Below, one piece after another: positions 5,721 to 9,374 of a DNA stretch of 9,374 nucleotides (its first letter is position 1; the number at the start of each line of letters is the position of its first letter). A model generated the notes under the pieces. The model was not told the origin of the DNA and made no database searches. It saw only the letters and a list, made by a program, of their open reading frames with translations. A program made the position numbers and the translations under genes. The stretch is from Thermaerobacter marianensis (lineage in GTDB: Bacteria; Bacillota; Sulfobacillia; DYIH01), in NCBI GenBank assembly GCA_020723785.1, contig DYIH01000002.1, forward strand, positions 16,793 to 26,166, written 5' to 3'.

Positions 5721-6794
5721 CTGGGTTGGCGGGGGATCCTGAGCGAGTTCGGTGAAGTTCTACCGATAACTGACAAGACGCCGGCGCTCACCCTCAAAGA
5801 AGGCAACACGCCGCTCATCGAGGCGGCCGCCCTGTCCCGGTGGCTGGGGGGCGGGGTCCAGATCCACCTCAAGTATGAGGGGCTCAACCCGACTGGTTCC
5901 TTCAAGGACCGGGGCATGGTGCTGGCCGTGGCCAAGGCCAAGGAGGAGGGCGCCGAAACGGTGATTTGCGCCTCCACCGGCAACACCTCGGCCTCGGCGG
6001 CGGCCTACGCGACCCGCGCCGGGCTGCAGTGCCTGGTGCTCATCCCCCACGGCAAGGTGGCCCTGGGCAAACTGGCCCAGGCCTTGGTCTACGGCGCGCG
6101 GGTGGTGGCCGTGGAGGGCAACTTCGACCAGGCCCTGGCCATCGTCCAGGAACTGGCCGAAGCGCGCCCGGAGATCATCCTGGTGAACTCCGTCAACCCC
6201 TACCGCCTGGAGGGGCAGAAGACCGCGGCTTACGAGGTCTGCCGCGACCTGGGCGACGCTCCCGACTACCTGGCGATCCCGGTCGGCAACGCCGGCAACA
6301 TCAGCGCCTACTGGAAGGGCTTCTGCGAGTGCTTCGACCAGGGGCGGTCGCGTCGCAGGCCCCGCATGCTCGGCTTCCAGGCCGCCGGGGCGGCGCCGCT
6401 GGTGGAGGGCCGCACGGTGGAACGCCCGGAAACGATCGCCACGGCCATCCGCATCGGCCGGCCCGTCAACCGGGAACGGGCCACGCGGGCGGTCGGCGAT
6501 TCGGGCGGCCTGTTCGCCGCCGTCACCGACAAGGAGATCCTGGAGGCATACTGGGCTCTGGCCGAGCACGAGGGCGTCTTCGCCGAGCCGGCCTCCGCGG
6601 CGGCGGTGGCCGGCGTCATCCAACTGGTGCGCCGCGGTTACTTCCCCGCCGGGTCGCGGGTCGTCTGCGTCCTGACGGGCAACGGTCTGAAGGATCCCGA
6701 CACGGCCATGCGCAAGGGCGCAGAACCCCTCATCCTGCCCGCCCGCCTGGACGCCATCGAGTCCATCCTCCAGCGGGAACCGGCCCACGTCTGA
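5721..6794 (+). CDS. thrC: Threonine synthase
   Basis: ThrC is a PLP enzyme that converts O-phospho-L-homoserine to L-threonine, the last step of the pathway. The protein resembles the short Bacillus-type ThrC throughout. PITDKTPALTLKEGNTPLI lies at residues 15-33. NPTGSFKDRGM carries the PLP lysine, Lys62. ASTGNTSASAAAYA, NSVNPYRLEGQKTAA, PVGNAGNISAYWKGF, ETIATAIRIG and VLTGNGLKDP follow. The start chosen is CTG 5721, giving 357 residues (about 352 in B. subtilis), because it follows a strong ribosome site and aligns to within one residue of the Bacillus start. In-frame GTG 5670 falls at the predicted transcript start and would add 17 unconserved residues. thrB follows after 6 bases, so the two are surely one operon. 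Confidence 0.95.
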   Translation: MGWRGILSEFGEVLPITDKTPALTLKEGNTPLIEAAALSRWLGGGVQIHLKYEGLNPTGSFKDRGMVLAVAKAKEEGAETVICASTGNTSASAAAYATRAGLQCLVLIPHGKVALGKLAQALVYGARVVAVEGNFDQALAIVQELAEARPEIILVNSVNPYRLEGQKTAAYEVCRDLGDAPDYLAIPVGNAGNISAYWKGFCECFDQGRSRRRPRMLGFQAAGAAPLVEGRTVERPETIATAIRIGRPVNRERATRAVGDSGGLFAAVTDKEILEAYWALAEHEGVFAEPASAAAVAGVIQLVRRGYFPAGSRVVCVLTGNGLKDPDTAMRKGAEPLILPARLDAIESILQREPAHV

Positions 6795-6800
6795 CGCGCG

Positions 6801-7778
6801 ATGGCGGACCTCTTCGAAGACGCGCTTTCCCGGGTAACCGTCCGCGACCCCGCCACTTCGGCCAACCTGGGGGCCGGTTTCGACTGCCTCGGCCTGGCCC
6901 TGTCGGTCCATAACCTCGTCGAGATGGCCGAAATCCCCGGCGGGTTGCGGGTTGCGGTGGAAGGGGAGGGGGCCGGACGCCTGCCGGCGGGGCCGGACAA
7001 CTTGGCCGTGCGGGCCGCCGAGCATCTCTTCGCCGCCGCCGGGCGCCGCCCGCGGGGCCTTGGCCTGCGCCTGGTCAACCGGATTCCGCCCTCCCGCGGC
7101 CTGGGCTCGTCCAGCGCCGCCATCGTCGGCGCACTGGTCGCCGCCAACGAATTGGTCGGGCGCCCCCTTGGCCGCGATGAACTGCTCCATCTGGCGGTAT
7201 CGCTGGAAAGGCACCCGGACAACGTCACCCCGGCCCTGTTCGGCGGCGTCACCGTCGCCGCAACGGTTTCCGGGCCGGCGTCGGCGTCGTCCCCGGAACC
7301 AACCCCGGCGGAGGAGCGCACCGTTTATGTACGCTTCGACCCGCCTGCCGCCCTGGCCCTGGCCGTCATCGTTCCCGACGCGCCTCTGAGCACCGAGGAG
7401 GCGCGTCGCGCCCTACCCCCGCGGGTGTCGCGGGGCGACGCCGTATTCAACCTGCAACGGGCGTGCCTCCTGGTGGCCGCCCTCCAAGCCGGCCGCCTCG
7501 ACCTCCTTCCCGACGCCCTGGACGACCGGCTACACCAGCCATACCGGGGGCCGCTCCTGCCCGGACTGGCCGAGGTGCTGGCCGGGGGGCGGCGCCCGGG
7601 TCTGCTGGGGGTGACACTGAGCGGCTCGGGCTCAACGGTGCTGGCCTGGCTTGACCACGCCGCGGCCGGTTCAGGGCTAGATAGCTCACCGCGCCACGGT
7701 CCGAGCGGGAGGCGGGTGTGGAGTCTTTGGCCGGCGTGTTTCGGGAGCGCGGTGTGGGGTGCCGGGTGTGGTTCGTGA
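6801..7778 (+). CDS. thrB: Homoserine kinase, C-terminus frameshifted
   Basis: ThrB is a GHMP-family kinase that phosphorylates L-homoserine with ATP to give the ThrC substrate. The start of the domain (PATSANLGAGFDCLGLAL, residues 17-34), the ATP-binding loop PPSRGLGSSSA (96-106), LERHPDNVTPALFGGV (with His138) and LSGSGST (273-279; family SGSGPT) are all present. The ATG at 6801 lies 6 bases after thrC with no clear ribosome site, suggesting translational coupling. After about residue 295 the in-frame tail (to the stop at 7776-7778) is unlike the family, while the expected C-terminal helix and strand appear in the -1 frame to 7825. A one-base deletion between about 7683 and 7697, real or from sequencing, explains this. 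The core is otherwise intact, so activity is uncertain. An insert rich in Ala, Ser and Pro follows GGVTVAATV. Confidence 0.93.
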   Translation: MADLFEDALSRVTVRDPATSANLGAGFDCLGLALSVHNLVEMAEIPGGLRVAVEGEGAGRLPAGPDNLAVRAAEHLFAAAGRRPRGLGLRLVNRIPPSRGLGSSSAAIVGALVAANELVGRPLGRDELLHLAVSLERHPDNVTPALFGGVTVAATVSGPASASSPEPTPAEERTVYVRFDPPAALALAVIVPDAPLSTEEARRALPPRVSRGDAVFNLQRACLLVAALQAGRLDLLPDALDDRLHQPYRGPLLPGLAEVLAGGRRPGLLGVTLSGSGSTVLAWLDHAAAGSGLDSSPRHGPSGRRVWSLWPACFGSAVWGAGCGS

Positions 7779-7825
7779 CGCCGGTTGCCGCCGGGGCGGA
7801 GGTTGAAGCGCCGAATGCGGGATGA
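7685..7825 (+). pseudogene. thrB: Out-of-frame C-terminus of thrB
   Basis: Read in the -1 frame relative to thrB, this stretch encodes EAGVESLAGVFRERG, then CRVWFVTPVAAGAEV and a stop at 7823-7825. It fits the end of homoserine kinases (an amphipathic helix, then a strand ending near GARV). The frame is closed upstream by TAG at 7682-7684, so it cannot be a separate gene. Restoring one base would give a ThrB of about 341 residues. Confidence 0.7.
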
Positions 7826-7841
7826 AGGGACAAGGGGTATG

Positions 7842-7871
7842 GGCGGAAGTCCGCTGTGGCGGAAGTCGGCT
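7842..7871 (+). repeat. Tandem 14-bp direct repeat upstream of the secG promoter
   Basis: GGCGGAAGTCCGCT (7842-7855) and GGCGGAAGTCGGCT (7858-7871) match at 13 of 14 bases with a 16-base period. The first copy is also a near palindrome (GCGGA-AG-TCCGC). They end just before the -35 element, so they could be binding sites or a simple duplication. Confidence 0.5.
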
Positions 7872-7873
7872 TG

Positions 7874-7903
7874 TTGTACGCCAGGCATTCTTTAGTGTAT
7901 AAT
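7874..7903 (+). promoter_or_regulatory. Sigma-A promoter of secG
   Basis: TTGTAC (7874-7879), an 18-base spacer and a perfect TATAAT (7898-7903) form the clearest housekeeping promoter in the window. Transcription would begin near 7910, about 35 bases before secG. Confidence 0.8.
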
Positions 7904-7944
7904 CGCAGCCGAATGGCAGCCTTTCTTTCCGGGGGTTACGGGGC

Positions 7945-8175
7945 ATGCTGACCTTCATGACGGTTTTGATGGTTCTCGCCTCGCTGGGTTTGATCGCCGC
8001 GGTGCTCCTCCAGTCGGGCCGGAGCGCCGGCCTGTCGGGGGCCATCGGTGGCGGCGCCGAGGCGATTTTCGGGAAAAAGAAGGGGCTCGACAACTTTCTG
8101 GCCCGCCTGACGATCATCCTCGTGGCCTTGTTCTTCCTTTCCGGGATCGTCATCGCCGTGCTGGAACGGCGTTGA
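7945..8175 (+). CDS. secG: Preprotein translocase subunit SecG
   Basis: SecG is the small membrane subunit of the SecYEG channel and assists SecA-driven export. The 76-residue product has two hydrophobic segments (about residues 2-22 and 53-73). They flank a loop with LLQSGRSAGLSGAIGGGAEAIFG followed by a KKK patch, the SecG signature. ATG 7945 is chosen because it starts the first membrane segment; ATG codons at 7960 and 7969 would cut into it. The ribosome site is only a G-rich stretch. The gene has its own promoter and terminator and precedes rnr, a common Firmicute order. Confidence 0.95.
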   Translation: MLTFMTVLMVLASLGLIAAVLLQSGRSAGLSGAIGGGAEAIFGKKKGLDNFLARLTIILVALFFLSGIVIAVLERR

Positions 8176-8199
8176 CGATTTAGAAGGATGCTGACCCCG

Positions 8200-8226
8200 G
8201 CGCCGGGCCATACCCCGGCGCTTTTT
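8200..8226 (+). terminator. Intrinsic terminator after secG
   Basis: GCGCCGGG (8200-8207) pairs perfectly with CCCGGCGC (8214-8221) around a six-base loop, followed by TTTTT (8222-8226). It separates secG from rnr. Confidence 0.9.
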
Positions 8227-8293
8227 CGTGGGCGGCGCGGAAGCGCACGCTGGATGGAGCTTGAGGAATGCGTGGCAAGGGGGCATCGGCTGT

Positions 8294-9374
8294 TTGATCG
8301 AACCGGAGGGACTCCTTGAGTTCATGCGCGACGCCGCTTACCGGCCCATGGAGGCGGGGGAGGTAATGGCCGCCCTCGGCGTGGGGCCGGGGGAGGCGGA
8401 GGCCTTCCGCCGGCTCATCGAAGCCATGGAGGCGGAGGGGCGCATCATCCGCAACCGGCACGGCCGCTACGGCGTCCCTGAACGGATGAACCTGGTGGTG
8501 GGCACGTTCCACGGGCACGAGAAGGGTTTCGGCTTCGTCGTCCCCCTCGATCCCGGCGGCCCCGACCTCTTCGTGCCGCCCGGGGCAATGAACGGCGCCA
8601 TGCACGGAGACCGGGTCGTGGCGCGCCGTTCGGGGCGGGCGCCGGCCGGGCGGAGCCCGGAGGGCGAGGTCATCCGCATCCTCACCCGCGCCCACCGGAC
8701 GGTCGTCGGCGTCTTGGACCGCGAGAAGGGGCGCGGTTTCGGCTTCGTCATCCCGGACGAGCGGCGCATACCCCTGGCCGTCTTCGTCGCCGGCAAGGAC
8801 CTGGCCGGGGCGCGCAGTGGCGAGAAGGTGGTCGTGGAGATCACCCGCTGGCCAGACACCCGGCGCGGGGCGGAGGGTCGTATCGTCGAGCGGCTGGGCC
8901 GCCCCGGCGAGCCGGGGGTGGACGTCCGTGGCGTGATGCACGCCTACGGGCTGGCCGCTGAGTTCCCGGCGGAGGTGGAACGGGAGGCCCTGACGGTCCC
9001 AGAGGCGGTGGCGCCGGCCGACCTGGCCGGACGCCGGGACCTGCGCGGCCTGGACGTGGTCACCATCGACGGCGAGGACGCCAGGGACCTGGACGACGCC
9101 GTCTCCCTCCAGCCGGGGGAGGGGCGCGCCCGCTGGCGGTTGGGCGTGCACATCGCCGACGTCTCCCACTACGTGCGGGAGGGGAGCGCCCTCGACCGCG
9201 AGGCCCGTGAACGTGGCACCAGCGTCTACCTGGTCGACCGCGTGCTGCCCATGCTGCCGCCGCGCCTCTCCAACGGCATCTGCAGCCTCAGCCCCCGCGC
9301 CGACCGGCTGACGGTCACCGCCTTCATCGACTTCGACGCCGAAGGCCGGCCGCTCAAGGCCGAGTTCGGGCCGA
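8294..9374 (+). CDS. rnr: Ribonuclease R, N-terminal part (cut by window end)
   Basis: RNase R is a processive 3'-5' exoribonuclease that degrades structured RNA and works with SmpB/tmRNA. The 360 codons in the window show an N-terminal winged-helix region (LLEFMRDAAYRP to about residue 62). Two cold-shock-like RNA-binding domains follow: VVGTFHGHEKGFGFVVP from 68, and VVGVLDREKGRGFGFVIP from 137. The start of the RNB catalytic domain carries TIDGEDARDLDDAVSL, with presumed metal-binding Asp259, 265, 267 and 268. HIADVSHYV and LPPRLSNGICSLSP are also RNB signatures. TTG 8294 is preferred because it gives MIEPEGLLEFM, similar to the family N-terminus, and AAGGGGG (8277-8283) lies 10 bases upstream. 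TTG 8261 and ATG 8324 are alternatives. The rest of the RNB and S1 domains lie outside the window. Confidence 0.95.
   Translation, partial: MIEPEGLLEFMRDAAYRPMEAGEVMAALGVGPGEAEAFRRLIEAMEAEGRIIRNRHGRYGVPERMNLVVGTFHGHEKGFGFVVPLDPGGPDLFVPPGAMNGAMHGDRVVARRSGRAPAGRSPEGEVIRILTRAHRTVVGVLDREKGRGFGFVIPDERRIPLAVFVAGKDLAGARSGEKVVVEITRWPDTRRGAEGRIVERLGRPGEPGVDVRGVMHAYGLAAEFPAEVEREALTVPEAVAPADLAGRRDLRGLDVVTIDGEDARDLDDAVSLQPGEGRARWRLGVHIADVSHYVREGSALDREARERGTSVYLVDRVLPMLPPRLSNGICSLSPRADRLTVTAFIDFDAEGRPLKAEFGP

Noticed and set aside
5760..7214. Long minus-strand ORF (484 codons) opposite thrC and thrB
   Set aside because: The + strand carries thrC and thrB with full family motifs; the antisense product has no recognisable motif.
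7600..7825. Programmed -1 ribosomal frameshift in thrB
   Set aside because: No X XXY YYZ slippery heptamer lies in the short overlap of open frames, and ThrB is not known to be made this way; an indel is simpler.
8180..9169. Minus-strand ORF (329 codons) opposite rnr
   Set aside because: The + strand frame from 8294 encodes RNase R with cold-shock and RNB motifs across the whole stretch.
1..9374. CRISPR array, insertion sequence, prophage or defence island
   Set aside because: No regularly spaced repeats, transposase or integrase frames or terminal inverted repeats were seen; gene content is core chromosomal.

Overview
The window looks like chromosome from a GC-rich, endospore-forming, flagellated Firmicute (Clostridia-like, e.g. 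the Peptococcaceae/Thermoanaerobacteria side). Three things point there. Sporulation genes spoIIQ-like and spoIIID sit beside an mreB/mbl gene. The order spoIIID-mbl-flgF(flhO)-flgG(flhP)-fabZ matches Bacillus subtilis as I remember it. Shine-Dalgarno sites are strong, and GTG, TTG and apparently CTG starts are frequent. Genus or species cannot be fixed from the sequence. All genes lie on the + strand.

Layout. (1) 2-463: C-terminal M23/LytM domain of a SpoIIQ-like protein, cut by the window start. (2) 464-972: a gene-free stretch with a strong hairpin and a possible sigma-E promoter. (3) 973-1263 spoIIID, then 1381-2391 mbl. (4) 2392-2750: a regulatory leader with a sigma-D-like promoter, a class I cyclic-di-GMP riboswitch (GEMM-I) and an intrinsic terminator. 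(5) 2751-4941: flgF, flgG and a FlgJ-type rod-binding protein, ended by a strong terminator at 4982-5006. (6) 5045-5467 fabZ. (7) 5721-6794 thrC, preceded by a sigma-A-like promoter and apparently started at CTG. (8) 6801-7778 thrB, whose conserved C-terminus is displaced into the -1 frame (7685-7825). (9) 7945-8175 secG with its own promoter and terminator. (10) 8294 to the window end: rnr (RNase R), truncated by the window.

How the parts fit. SpoIIQ-like and SpoIIID act in the engulfment and mother-cell stages of sporulation. Mbl organises cell-wall synthesis. The flagellar block encodes distal-rod proteins and a rod-assembly factor, and appears to be gated twice: by the flagellar sigma factor and by c-di-GMP-dependent termination. 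A 7-bp alternative pairing between the aptamer's 3' strand and the terminator stem suggests an OFF switch, with high c-di-GMP blocking flagellar rod genes. ThrC and ThrB are the last two steps of threonine synthesis. FabZ, SecG and RNase R are housekeeping.

The best items for a second look are the riboswitch-controlled flagellar operon, the CTG start of thrC and the broken reading frame of thrB. I found no CRISPR array, mobile element, tRNA or rRNA, and no defence or otherwise unknown system.
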